A stretch of DNA of 64,000 bases from Verticiella alkaliphila. GTDB lineage: Bacteria > Pseudomonadota > Gammaproteobacteria > Burkholderiales > Burkholderiaceae_B. The stretch covers positions 1 through 64,000 of the forward strand of contig NZ_JADCNH010000007.1 of the NCBI RefSeq assembly GCF_018904615.1, given 5' to 3'. Positions 56,958 to 64,000 of the stretch are shown piece after piece (position 1 is the first letter of the stretch; each line of letters starts with the position of its first letter). Position numbers and translations under genes: made by a program. The notes under the pieces were generated by a model. That model searched no databases. It was not told the DNA's origin and was given only the letters and a program-made list of their open reading frames with translations.

Positions 56958-57013
56958 AACCAGACCCTGCTCCCCTTTAAGGACTAGAAAACACCGCTTT
57001 AAGGGCCCTGCCC

Positions 57014-57067
57014 GGCCGCCGAAGGCGGCCCCCACCCACGGAGGGCCCCATCGGCGAGGCCGATGGG
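57014..57067. repeat. Two consecutive strong hairpins
   Basis: GGCCGCC-GAA-GGCGGCC at 57014-57030 and CCCATCGGC-GAG-GCCGATGGG at 57047-57067 are both perfect stems with three-base loops. Neither is followed by a clear T-run, so a simple terminator is less likely than a structural or recombination element. Confidence 0.55.
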
Positions 57068-57118
57068 ATGCTTTATCGCACGATGGAGACGCTCAAGCTA
57101 CCTAAGAGCTACTCCAGA

Positions 57119-57201
57119 TGGACACGCATAGGACACGCATGGGACACGCCGTGAACAGGACTCGGCCGAGAGCATGACGCATTCGGGACATCATTGGGAC
57201 A
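57119..57201. repeat. Phased GGACA repeats near the right edge
   Basis: GGACACGCAT-like units occur at 57119, 57130 and 57141 (11-base period), a weaker AGGACT at 57157, then GGGACA at 57185 and 57196 (again 11 bases apart). One-turn spacing suggests cooperative protein binding, possibly for maintenance or relaxosome proteins. Confidence 0.5.
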
Positions 57202-57560
57202 AGCAGACAGCAACGACGCTCGGCACGGCGGCTGATCACGCTCAAAGTGGAATCAGCGATTATGCGCCTCTGTGAAACGCACTCAGGACTCCGGACTGGC
57301 AAGTGCGTACACGAAATCCGCGGTGTGAACGACGGATCAAGAGCCAAGCGCTGAGCTGGTAGCGTCGACTGGAATGAACAACGGCCTCGTAACACGTAGC
57401 ATGTATAAGCTGGCGCAGGCGATATTTCTTTCAGAAACGTAATCTGCATGTTCGCGATCTGCCGCAGTCCGCTCCTTAGACTGTCGTCACGGTCAACGAC
57501 TGCCAGCAAATAGCGAATCGTTGACACGGCATGACCCTAGTCAACTCATGGAGTACGAAC
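57202..57560. other. Gap at the right edge of the accessory block
   Basis: Apart from a low-complexity minus-strand open frame (57102-57527) judged spurious, no gene is seen. The right boundary of the integrated element is likely between 57.2 and 57.5 kb, but no attachment-site copy matching the left edge was found. Confidence 0.4.
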
Positions 57561-57833
57561 ATGCATCGCACCAAGAAGATTGTCCTCGCCTTCCTACTCT
57601 CGGCCACTGCCATCGGCGCCAACGCGCAGACTGCAGGCGCTTATCAAGAACGCGGCCTGTCGCGCGCTGAAGTGGTTGCAGACCTGCAGCGCTGGAAGGA
57701 GGCCGGGCTCGACAAGTTCTGGCGCGGCGAGAACACGCCCGATATGCATTCTGCAGAGTACCGTGCCGCCTATGCGCGCTATCTCGAACTGAGCCGTCAT
57801 GCTGCAGGCACGACCGCGGCACCGACTCGCTGA
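57561..57833 (+). CDS. DUF4148-like secreted protein
   Basis: This 90-residue protein has a signal peptide (MHRTKKIVLAFLLSATAIGANAQ) and the DUF4148 core GLSRAEVVADLQRWKEAGLDKFW. The family is abundant in Burkholderiales and of unknown function. ATG 57561 follows GGAG. A strong terminator lies 49 bases downstream. It is the first clear chromosomal gene on the right. Confidence 0.8.
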   Translation: MHRTKKIVLAFLLSATAIGANAQTAGAYQERGLSRAEVVADLQRWKEAGLDKFWRGENTPDMHSAEYRAAYARYLELSRHAAGTTAAPTR

Positions 57834-57881
57834 ACCTCCAGTCGATCGAGGCAGTCTCGCCCAAGACTGCCCCGGTTCTTA

Positions 57882-57915
57882 CCGCCCGCCCTCTATGGTG
57901 CGGGCGGTTTTTTTT
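57882..57915 (+). terminator. Rho-independent terminator
   Basis: Perfect stem CCGCCCGC (57882-57889) and GCGGGCGG (57900-57907) with a 10-base loop is followed by eight T residues (57908-57915). It ends the DUF4148 transcript. Confidence 0.93.
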
Positions 57916-57974
57916 GCCGCTGGGGTGCCCTAAGGCAGAAGAGTCCCCGTCCCGGGCTGCGACCTTGAAGCCGC

Positions 57975-58994
57975 TCAGGGTGATCCCGTCTGCGCCGGAG
58001 AAGTCATCTCTTCAGAGGCAGAACGGCGCACGACATCGCGAACCTGGTAGAGAGGACGCTGCTTGGCCTCGATGTACGCCTTGCCGACGTACTCACCCAG
58101 AACCCCCAGCGTCAGCAGTTGCACGCCCCCGAGCAGGGTGATCACGGCCATCAGTGAGGGATAGCCGGCCACGGCCTCACCCAGCAACGTCGTCTTCACG
58201 ACGATGTACAGGCCATAGGCGGCACCGAAGGCGGCGGCGGCGAGGCCCGCGCCGATGGACCATCTGAGCGGACGGATCGAAAACGAAGTGATGCCTTCGA
58301 AAGCCAGACCCGCCAGCCGTGCATAGTTCCACTTGCTGTGGCCTGCGGCACGCGCGGCGCGGTCGTAGTACAGCGTGGTCGTGGGCAGACCGATCCAGGC
58401 GAACAGGCCTTTCATGTAGCGGTTGCGCTCGGGCAGCTCGGCCATGGCGATTAGCGCGCGCCGGCTAAGCAGGCGGAAGTCGCCGGTGTCTGGCGGAATG
58501 TGGATGTCGCTCAGGCGGTTGAGCAGCCGATAGAACAGGTGCGCGCTGGTGCGCTTGGCCCAGGATTCGCCTTCCCGCGATCGCCTTCGCATGGCCACCA
58601 CGTCGGCACCTGACTCCCAGGCCCTGACCATCTCGGGAATGCGTTCGGGCGGGTCCTGCAGATCCGCGTCCAGCGCGATGGCCGCGGCGCCGTCGGCGTG
58701 CCCCAGGCCCGCCGTGAGTGCGGCCTCCTTGCCGAAGTTGCGCGCCAGACGTACGACCTTCAGGTCGCTGGCGGTGACCGCCCACGCGGCCAGCAGGTCT
58801 CCTGTTCCATCGGTACTGCCGTCGTCGACCACGACGATCTCGTAGCTCATCGGCAGCGTGTCCAGAACCCGTCGCAATCGCGCCAGACACAGGGGCATCA
58901 CGTCGATCTCGTTGTAGGCGGGCACGACAATGGACAGCAGCGGACGGTGAGTCTGCGTCAGGATGGGCCTCGACAGCGGCAGTCGGCTATTCAT
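57975..58994 (-). CDS. GtrB/ArnC-like bactoprenol-phosphate glycosyltransferase
   Basis: This 339-residue GT2 enzyme has SIVVPAYNEIDVMPL, IVVVDDGSTDGT, ALDADLQDPPE and a C-terminal pair of membrane helices. That is the GtrB/ArnC/DPM1 architecture. It probably transfers a sugar from an NDP-sugar to undecaprenyl phosphate. It overlaps the GtrA-like gene (58987-58994), forming a lipid-linked sugar module. Confidence 0.88.
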   Translation of the reverse strand: MNSRLPLSRPILTQTHRPLLSIVVPAYNEIDVMPLCLARLRRVLDTLPMSYEIVVVDDGSTDGTGDLLAAWAVTASDLKVVRLARNFGKEAALTAGLGHADGAAAIALDADLQDPPERIPEMVRAWESGADVVAMRRRSREGESWAKRTSAHLFYRLLNRLSDIHIPPDTGDFRLLSRRALIAMAELPERNRYMKGLFAWIGLPTTTLYYDRAARAAGHSKWNYARLAGLAFEGITSFSIRPLRWSIGAGLAAAAFGAAYGLYIVVKTTLLGEAVAGYPSLMAVITLLGGVQLLTLGVLGEYVGKAYIEAKQRPLYQVRDVVRRSASEEMTSPAQTGSP

Positions 58995-59382
58995 GGAACA
59001 CGACCTTTCGGTAGAGCAGAAAGTGGGTCATGGCCAGACCTCCTGTGGTCAGCGCCTGGGCGGTGGCCACAGGCAACCGGGCGCCGTCGTGCAGGGCGTA
59101 GAACATGAGCGCATTGATGAGCATGGCGGCAGCGGCGGTGAGACTGTAGCGGCGGATGGCTCTCGCGTGGGATATCCGCGCGTTGAAGGTATAGGTGTAC
59201 TGCAGCACGTAGTTGGCCAGTGCGCCGAACGCGGCGCCGAGCACGGTGGCGGCCAGCCCGGGCAGACCGGCATGCACGGCAGCGGCCATGATGCCAAGAT
59301 GCACGCCGGTGGCCAGCCCGCCCGACAGGGCGAACCGACCCGCCTGCCGCAGCAGGGCCGGCAGCGACTGCCGGCCCGCCAC
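58987..59382 (-). CDS. GtrA-like flippase for lipid-linked sugar
   Basis: This 131-residue protein has four membrane helices typical of GtrA (FALSGGLATGVHLGIMAA, LGAAFGALANYVLQYTYTF, MLINALMFYALHDG, FLLYRKVVF). It would flip the glycosylated bactoprenol. GTG 59382 is chosen because the earlier in-frame start at 59466 overlaps the end of the porin gene and adds non-family residues. Confidence 0.8.
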   Translation of the reverse strand: MAGRQSLPALLRQAGRFALSGGLATGVHLGIMAAAVHAGLPGLAATVLGAAFGALANYVLQYTYTFNARISHARAIRRYSLTAAAAMLINALMFYALHDGARLPVATAQALTTGGLAMTHFLLYRKVVFHE

Positions 59383-59419
59383 GCGGCGAGCCCCGGGGGG
59401 CTGGCCGGCGCTCGACGCA

Positions 59420-60562
59420 TCAGAACCGGTGACGCAGGCCGATGCTGGTTTCGGTGAGTTTGGCATCGTCCAGGAACGCGAAGTTCTTGGTGTAGGAGGC
59501 CAGCGCGTAGATGTCGGTGCGCTTGGACAGGTTGTACGAATAGCCCACGCTGTAGGTATTCATCGTGCTGTCGCCGCCAGTAAGCGACGTGTTGTTAGCA
59601 TCCACGCGTTGCCAGGAGGCGAAGGCGCTGCCGGCCTTGCCCAGCGGCGCGGACAGGCCCACGAGGTAGGAATTCGAACGGAAGCCATCGGCGAACGCGA
59701 GGCCGCCGATGCCGTTGGAGGTTCCCACGGTGAAGCCCGACGGCAGGGTCTGAGCCGCGAACCAGCCGTCTGTCGTCCGGCCGTAGGCCAGCAACGCTTT
59801 CACCACCGAGAAGTCGTACGACACGCCTGCCATGTAGTTCTTCGGTCGCACGCCGTTGCGGCCCGCAGCGGAGCCGCGGGGTGCATTCAGTTGGTCGTAG
59901 GCAGCGAAGGCATACAACGGACCATTCTTGTAGTTCAGGCCGGCCGTGATCGCGCGCAGCTTGTCCGCCGTGCCGGTGCCCGCAGAGCGCGACTCCTCGG
60001 CGTTGAACGAATACCCGGCGCTGGCCGTCAAGCCAGACAAGTTCGGGGTCTGGTAGACCAGTAGATTGTCGTAGCGTACGAAGTCGCCTGCCGACAGGCC
60101 GAAGCCAGTGACGCTCTGGTAAAAGCCGCCACCGAAGCTGCCGCCGAACAGATCGGCGAGCATGCGCGAGCCGACATTGTACTGGCGGCCGGCCTTGACC
60201 TCACCCCAGGTCAGGCTTTTGAGCCCAAGCGTGGTCTCGCGGCTGAACATGCGGCTGGCGGACGTGTTGCTGCCGTTGCTGACGTTGAAGCCCGATTCGA
60301 GCTGGAAGGTCGCGTAGAGCCCGCCGCCCAGATCTTCCTGACCGCGCAGGCCCCAGCGCGTGCCGTTCTTCACGCCATTGGTCATGCCGACAGTGCTGTC
60401 GCTCACGCCGACCGACTGGCCGGCGGCGTTGGTGTAGGAACCTTTGAGGCGCGAGTAGCCAACGCCCGTGTCGAGCAGGCCGTACAGCGTGACAGACGAC
60501 TGCGCGAATGCGTTGCCGGAGGCGGCAGCCAGCACCGCCGTGGCAAGCAGGGACTTTTTCAT
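59420..60562 (-). CDS. Gram-negative general porin (Burkholderia/Bordetella type)
   Basis: This 380-residue outer-membrane protein has a signal peptide (ending NAFAQ), the opening SSVTLYGLLDTGVGY, alternating beta strands with glycine/aromatic residues and the C-terminal LRHRF phenylalanine needed for BamA recognition. It forms a trimeric diffusion pore. It lies 37 bases before the GtrA start. Confidence 0.95.
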   Translation of the reverse strand: MKKSLLATAVLAAASGNAFAQSSVTLYGLLDTGVGYSRLKGSYTNAAGQSVGVSDSTVGMTNGVKNGTRWGLRGQEDLGGGLYATFQLESGFNVSNGSNTSASRMFSRETTLGLKSLTWGEVKAGRQYNVGSRMLADLFGGSFGGGFYQSVTGFGLSAGDFVRYDNLLVYQTPNLSGLTASAGYSFNAEESRSAGTGTADKLRAITAGLNYKNGPLYAFAAYDQLNAPRGSAAGRNGVRPKNYMAGVSYDFSVVKALLAYGRTTDGWFAAQTLPSGFTVGTSNGIGGLAFADGFRSNSYLVGLSAPLGKAGSAFASWQRVDANNTSLTGGDSTMNTYSVGYSYNLSKRTDIYALASYTKNFAFLDDAKLTETSIGLRHRF

Positions 60563-60801
60563 GGTGACTCCAAGATTGAGAATGTCGAGACAATGACGTG
60601 TTCACCGCAAGCCGACAGGGGCGGCGGGGGTTGGGCGTCCCGTGTTACGACCGGTGACGGCGAGCACGAGCGCCAGATTAAGAGGCGGCGCCAGACAGGA
60701 ATCGCACTGCGGGATTACCAATACGTAAGGAAACGGCCTGCTCACCGTCGTCAGGGAGCATCGATGCGCGCCAGCCGTCTCTCGGATACCCGGTGGTGCG
60801 C

Positions 60802-62268
60802 TCACGGCGGGTGGTACAGGAGCAGGGTGTGCTGACGGTTGTGTCCGAGCACCATGGCGCGTTGGCCGGTCTCCTGTTGCAGCGCTTGCACTTCGCCGGT
60901 GTCCACCACGATGGCCACGGCCACGCGCGCATCGTCCAGCAGCGCGAGGATCTCGTGCCGGCTGGCCCGTTGCGCCTGGCCCTGGCTGTAATAGCGCGCG
61001 GAGAAAGGCAGGTGATCGACGTAGACAATGGGGCCATCGCTGGCGAGTGCATTGCGTGCGGTCTGGATCAGGGTCTGCTCGGTCTTGAGCCGCTCGGGTC
61101 GAGCCGTGGCAAAGGCGGTCAACCCTAGGGTGAGCGTGGGCACGACAAGACACAATGTCACGAAGAGCGCGCCGGCGCGTGGCGTTTTCCACGTGGCGAT
61201 CACGCTCGCCGTCAGCAGCGCGAATGCTGGCAGCGAAGGCAGCACATAGGTCCAGAGAATGTTGCCAGACACAGTGAACAGTGCCGGGCAGACCAGGGCC
61301 CAGGCCAGCAGACATGCTGTGCCCGGCGTGCGCAACCAGCGCCAGGTCTCGCGACGGGCGACGAAGGCCTGGCGCAGGTTGGTCAGCAGGACCAGGCTCC
61401 AGGGCAGTGCTGCCAGCAGCATATCGGCCCAGATGCTGCCGTAGGCGCGTTCATGCGCTGAGCCATACCGGTCGCCCTCCCAGCCGGGCTGGATGAAGCG
61501 CAGCACGTGCTCGCCGAGCAGGAAGTAGTGGGCGAAGCCGGGCGTCTTGCGCTCGGCCAGCACATACCAGGGCAGCACCAGCACGGCGAACAGCAGCAGT
61601 CCGGGCAACCACGGCAGCGATCGCCACTGAGCACGTGCGCGACGGTCCAGCGCCAGTGCGGCCAGCAGGGGCCCGGCAATAAGCACGAGCGCGACCGGGC
61701 CCTTGGCGAGGGCACCGATGGCCATGCCCAGGAAAAGCCCGTAACGCCAATACCATGCGCGGTGCGATCCGACCATCAGCCAGGCCGCCAGGCTCCACGT
61801 CACGCCCAGCGACAGAAACGCATCCGTGAGGACGGCGCCCGAGGCGATGAACGGCAGCAGCATGCTACCGAATACGAGCGTAGCGATCTGGGCAACGCGC
61901 TGGCCGTGGCGCGTGCGGGCCACGGCATGGAGCAGCACCAGCATGCCCAGATGCGCCGCGAGCGCGGGCAGCCGAAGGCTGAAGGCGGTTTCTCCGAACG
62001 CCTGGATCGACAGCGCCTGCAGCCAGAACGAGAGGGGCGGCTTGCCCCAGAACGGCACGCCAGGCTCGAACCAGGGCGTGATCCAGTCGCCGCGCTGCGC
62101 CATCAGCCGGGCAATTTCTGCGTACCGGGGCTCGGAGGTGTCGATCAGGGGCACCCAGATCATCGCGGCGATGCGGGCCAGCAGCAGCGCGGCCAGCAAA
62201 GCCAGCCACCACCGGGCAGGCAGGGGCGCGTCGGCCCGTGCCGGCGTGTGCGTCGGATATCCCATCAC
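60802..62268 (-). CDS. ArnT-like GT39 glycosyltransferase
   Basis: This 488-residue polytopic glycosyltransferase has the family start (SEPRYAEIARLMAQRGDWITPWF), LSLRLPALAAHLG and LPWSLVLL helices, and a C-terminal periplasmic domain. ArnT-like enzymes transfer a sugar from a lipid carrier to lipid A or another surface lipid. The ATG overlaps the end of the RND pump gene (ATGA). Confidence 0.82.
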   Translation of the reverse strand: MMGYPTHTPARADAPLPARWWLALLAALLLARIAAMIWVPLIDTSEPRYAEIARLMAQRGDWITPWFEPGVPFWGKPPLSFWLQALSIQAFGETAFSLRLPALAAHLGMLVLLHAVARTRHGQRVAQIATLVFGSMLLPFIASGAVLTDAFLSLGVTWSLAAWLMVGSHRAWYWRYGLFLGMAIGALAKGPVALVLIAGPLLAALALDRRARAQWRSLPWLPGLLLFAVLVLPWYVLAERKTPGFAHYFLLGEHVLRFIQPGWEGDRYGSAHERAYGSIWADMLLAALPWSLVLLTNLRQAFVARRETWRWLRTPGTACLLAWALVCPALFTVSGNILWTYVLPSLPAFALLTASVIATWKTPRAGALFVTLCLVVPTLTLGLTAFATARPERLKTEQTLIQTARNALASDGPIVYVDHLPFSARYYSQGQAQRASRHEILALLDDARVAVAIVVDTGEVQALQQETGQRAMVLGHNRQHTLLLYHPP

Positions 62269-64000
62269 GCAGCACTACCTGATCCAGCCGTCGTTTCTAC
62301 CTGCTCATTGGCCGCCGCCCGTCGATGCACCAGGCGGTATAGGGCCGGTAGCACGAGCAGGGTCAGGATGGTCGACGAGATGATGCCGCCGATGACCACG
62401 GTGGCGAGGGGGCGCTGCACTTCCGCGCCGGTGCCAGTGGCGATGGCCATGGGAACGAAGCCCAGCGAGGCGACCAGCGCTGTCATGAGCACTGGCCGCA
62501 GCCGCGTGAGAGCGCCGATCCGCACCGCGTCGTCCAGCGACTTGCCGTCCTGACGCAGATCGCGGATGAAGGACAGCATCACCAGGCCGTTGAGCACCGC
62601 CACGCCGCACAGGGCGATGAAGCCCACTGCGGCCGTGATGGACAGCGGAATGCCGCGCAGCCACAGGGAGATGATGCCGCCCGTGAGCGCGAAGGGAATG
62701 CCCGTGAACACGATCAGACCGTCGCGCACGTTGCCGAACATCGAGAAGAGCAAGGCGAAGACCAGCGCAAGCGCGGCAGGCACGACGATCTGCAGCCGGT
62801 TCGCGGCCGACTGCAATTGCTCGAACGTGCCACCCCATGCCATCCAGTAGCCGGCCGGCAGCTGGATCTTGTCCTGCATCGCGGCCTGCGCCTCGTCCAC
62901 GAACGAACCCAGGTCGCGTCCCGCGACGTTGCCGCTCACCACGATGCGGCGCTTGCCGTCCTCGCGCGAGATCTGGTTGGGGCCGGGGGCGAGATCGAAG
63001 CTTGCGATCTCGCCCAGCGGGATGTAGGTGGTGCGTGCGGCTCCTTCCTGGCGCGGCAGGGCCAGCGGCAACTGGCGCAACGCGGTGAGGTCCGTGCGCA
63101 CGGTCTCCGGCAGGCGCACGACGATGGCGAACCGGCGGTCGCCCTGGAAGACCGTGCCGGCCTCGCGCCCGCCGATCGCCGTCTGGATGGTGTCCTGGAC
63201 CTGCGCCACGCTCAAACCGTAGCGCGCGGCCTGGTTACGATCGACGTTGATGGTGAGTACGGGCAGGCCGCTGGTCTGTTCGACCTTGACTTCCGAGGCG
63301 CCGGGGATGGCCGACATGACCTCGGCGACTTCATTGGCCGTCTGCTCGAGCACGGTGTTGTCGTCCCCGAAGATCTTGACGGCCACGTCGCTGCGCACCC
63401 CGGAGATGAGTTCGTTGAAACGCAGTTGAATAGGCTGCGAGAACTCGTAGTTGCTTCCGGGAATGCCCTCAGCTTCGCGCTGGATGGCCGCGCGCAGATC
63501 GGCGTGATCGCGTCGCGGATCGGGCCACTCGGCACGTGGCTTGAGCATGATATAGCCGTCCGAGATGTTCGGCGGCATGGGGTCTGAGGCAATCTCGGCC
63601 GTGCCGGTGCGCGCGAAGACGCGCTCGATCTCCGGAAACGCCTGGATCAGGTGGCTCTCAAGTTGCTTCTGCATGGCGACGGACTGCGTGAGGCTGGTGC
63701 CGGGAATACGCAGTGCCTGAACGGCCATGTCGCCCTCGTTCAGGTTGGGAATGAACTCGCTGCCCATGCGGGTGGCAAGCGCGCCGCAGGCCAACACAAA
63801 CACTACGGCTGCGGTCAGCACGATCGGCGTTCGACGCATCGCCAGGTCCAGCAACGGGGCATAGCGGCCCTTGGCCCAGGCCATCAGCCTGTTTTCCTTT
63901 TCCGCTACTTTTTTGCCCATGAAGAGGGCGACGGCTGCGGGCACGAACGTCACTGACAGGATCATGGCGCCGAGCAGAGCGAGCACGACAGTGAGCGCCA
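62265..64000 (-). CDS. CzcA-type heavy-metal RND efflux pump, C-terminal part (cut by window edge)
   Basis: About 578 C-terminal residues of an HME-RND transporter are visible: FVPAAVALFMGKK, MGSEFIPNLNEGDMAVQALR, EIERVFARTGTAEIASDPMPP, and MTALVASLGFVPMAIATG. That is the CzcA/CusA pattern. It exports divalent metals with partner CzcBC proteins, which would be encoded upstream of the window edge. The metal cannot be deduced. Its stop overlaps the GT39 gene. Confidence 0.9.
   Translation of the reverse strand, partial: ALTVVLALLGAMILSVTFVPAAVALFMGKKVAEKENRLMAWAKGRYAPLLDLAMRRTPIVLTAAVVFVLACGALATRMGSEFIPNLNEGDMAVQALRIPGTSLTQSVAMQKQLESHLIQAFPEIERVFARTGTAEIASDPMPPNISDGYIMLKPRAEWPDPRRDHADLRAAIQREAEGIPGSNYEFSQPIQLRFNELISGVRSDVAVKIFGDDNTVLEQTANEVAEVMSAIPGASEVKVEQTSGLPVLTINVDRNQAARYGLSVAQVQDTIQTAIGGREAGTVFQGDRRFAIVVRLPETVRTDLTALRQLPLALPRQEGAARTTYIPLGEIASFDLAPGPNQISREDGKRRIVVSGNVAGRDLGSFVDEAQAAMQDKIQLPAGYWMAWGGTFEQLQSAANRLQIVVPAALALVFALLFSMFGNVRDGLIVFTGIPFALTGGIISLWLRGIPLSITAAVGFIALCGVAVLNGLVMLSFIRDLRQDGKSLDDAVRIGALTRLRPVLMTALVASLGFVPMAIATGTGAEVQRPLATVVIGGIISSTILTLLVLPALYRLVHRRAAANEQVETTAGSGSAA

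Larger units (their letters stand above)
56764..57118. other. Intergenic region with candidate oriT and hairpins
   Basis: No gene is seen. The region contains the promoter side of the minus-strand accessory gene, the oriT candidate (separate entry), two strong hairpins (separate entry), and an AACCTAACAC at 56779-56788 that mirrors the GTTAGGTGTG core of the oriT candidate about 155 bases away. Confidence 0.4.

Noticed and set aside
57102-57527. Minus-strand open frame of 141 codons
   Set aside because: Composition is serine/arginine-rich with no domain or ribosome binding site, and it covers the phased repeats, so it looks like a chance frame.

Overview
The window looks like the chromosome of a Gram-negative, high-GC betaproteobacterium, probably Burkholderiales (Alcaligenaceae or Burkholderiaceae-like). 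The clues are a Burkholderia-type trimeric porin, a DUF4148 protein, a kdp operon with KdpDE, and the overall codon style. The genus cannot be fixed from the sequence alone.

Left chromosomal flank (1-19381). It holds the C-terminal tail of a nitrate-reductase-like enzyme with a BFD [2Fe-2S] domain, then the potassium operon kdpABCDE on the minus strand. These are followed by an OlsF-like two-domain acyltransferase, a NUDIX hydrolase, a TauE/SafE permease, a LysR regulator, a REC/HD-GYP c-di-GMP phosphodiesterase, an LprI-like periplasmic protein, a cardiolipin-synthase/phospholipase D, a hybrid GAF/histidine-kinase/REC protein and a SAM methyltransferase.

Accessory block (about 19.4-57.5 kb). 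This is best read as an integrated conjugative plasmid. Almost every gene runs on the plus strand. (i) An R64-type thin-pilus cluster: a pilL-like tcpQ domain, pilN (frameshifted), pilO, P, Q, R, S and V. (ii) A cargo stretch: a HepT/MntA toxin-antitoxin pair, a phage-type Rha regulator preceded by a C4-like/ash leader, a secreted Cys/Trp-rich protein, a DUF4214 protein and a lipoprotein. (iii) A complete VirB1-VirB11 type IV secretion system with DUF1173, TrbM-like and KfrB-like extras. (iv) A replication module: a winged-helix protein followed by DnaA-like boxes and 22-bp-phased iterons. (v) StbABC-like stability genes, a TrwB coupling ATPase and a TrwC/TraI (MobF) relaxase-helicase that carries a -1 frameshift. 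(vi) An SOS-boxed two-gene operon: a Panacea/DUF4065 antitoxin-domain protein plus a small membrane protein. (vii) A ribbon-helix-helix-like accessory gene next to an F-like candidate oriT and phased repeats. No integrase, transposase, tRNA or convincing attachment-site duplication was seen at either end.

Right chromosomal flank (about 57.5-64.0 kb). It contains a DUF4148 secreted protein with a strong terminator, a GtrB/ArnC-like glycosyltransferase and a GtrA-like flippase, an outer-membrane porin, an ArnT-like GT39 glycosyltransferase, and the C-terminal part of a CzcA-type heavy-metal RND pump that overlaps the GT39 gene.

How it fits together: the pilus would bring cells together, VirB1-B11 would build the channel, TrwB would couple it to the TrwC relaxosome at oriT, and the Stb and iteron modules would maintain the plasmid. 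Two separate single-base losses hit pilN and the relaxase. If real they would cripple transfer and help explain a captive, chromosomally fixed plasmid; if they are sequencing errors the element may be intact.
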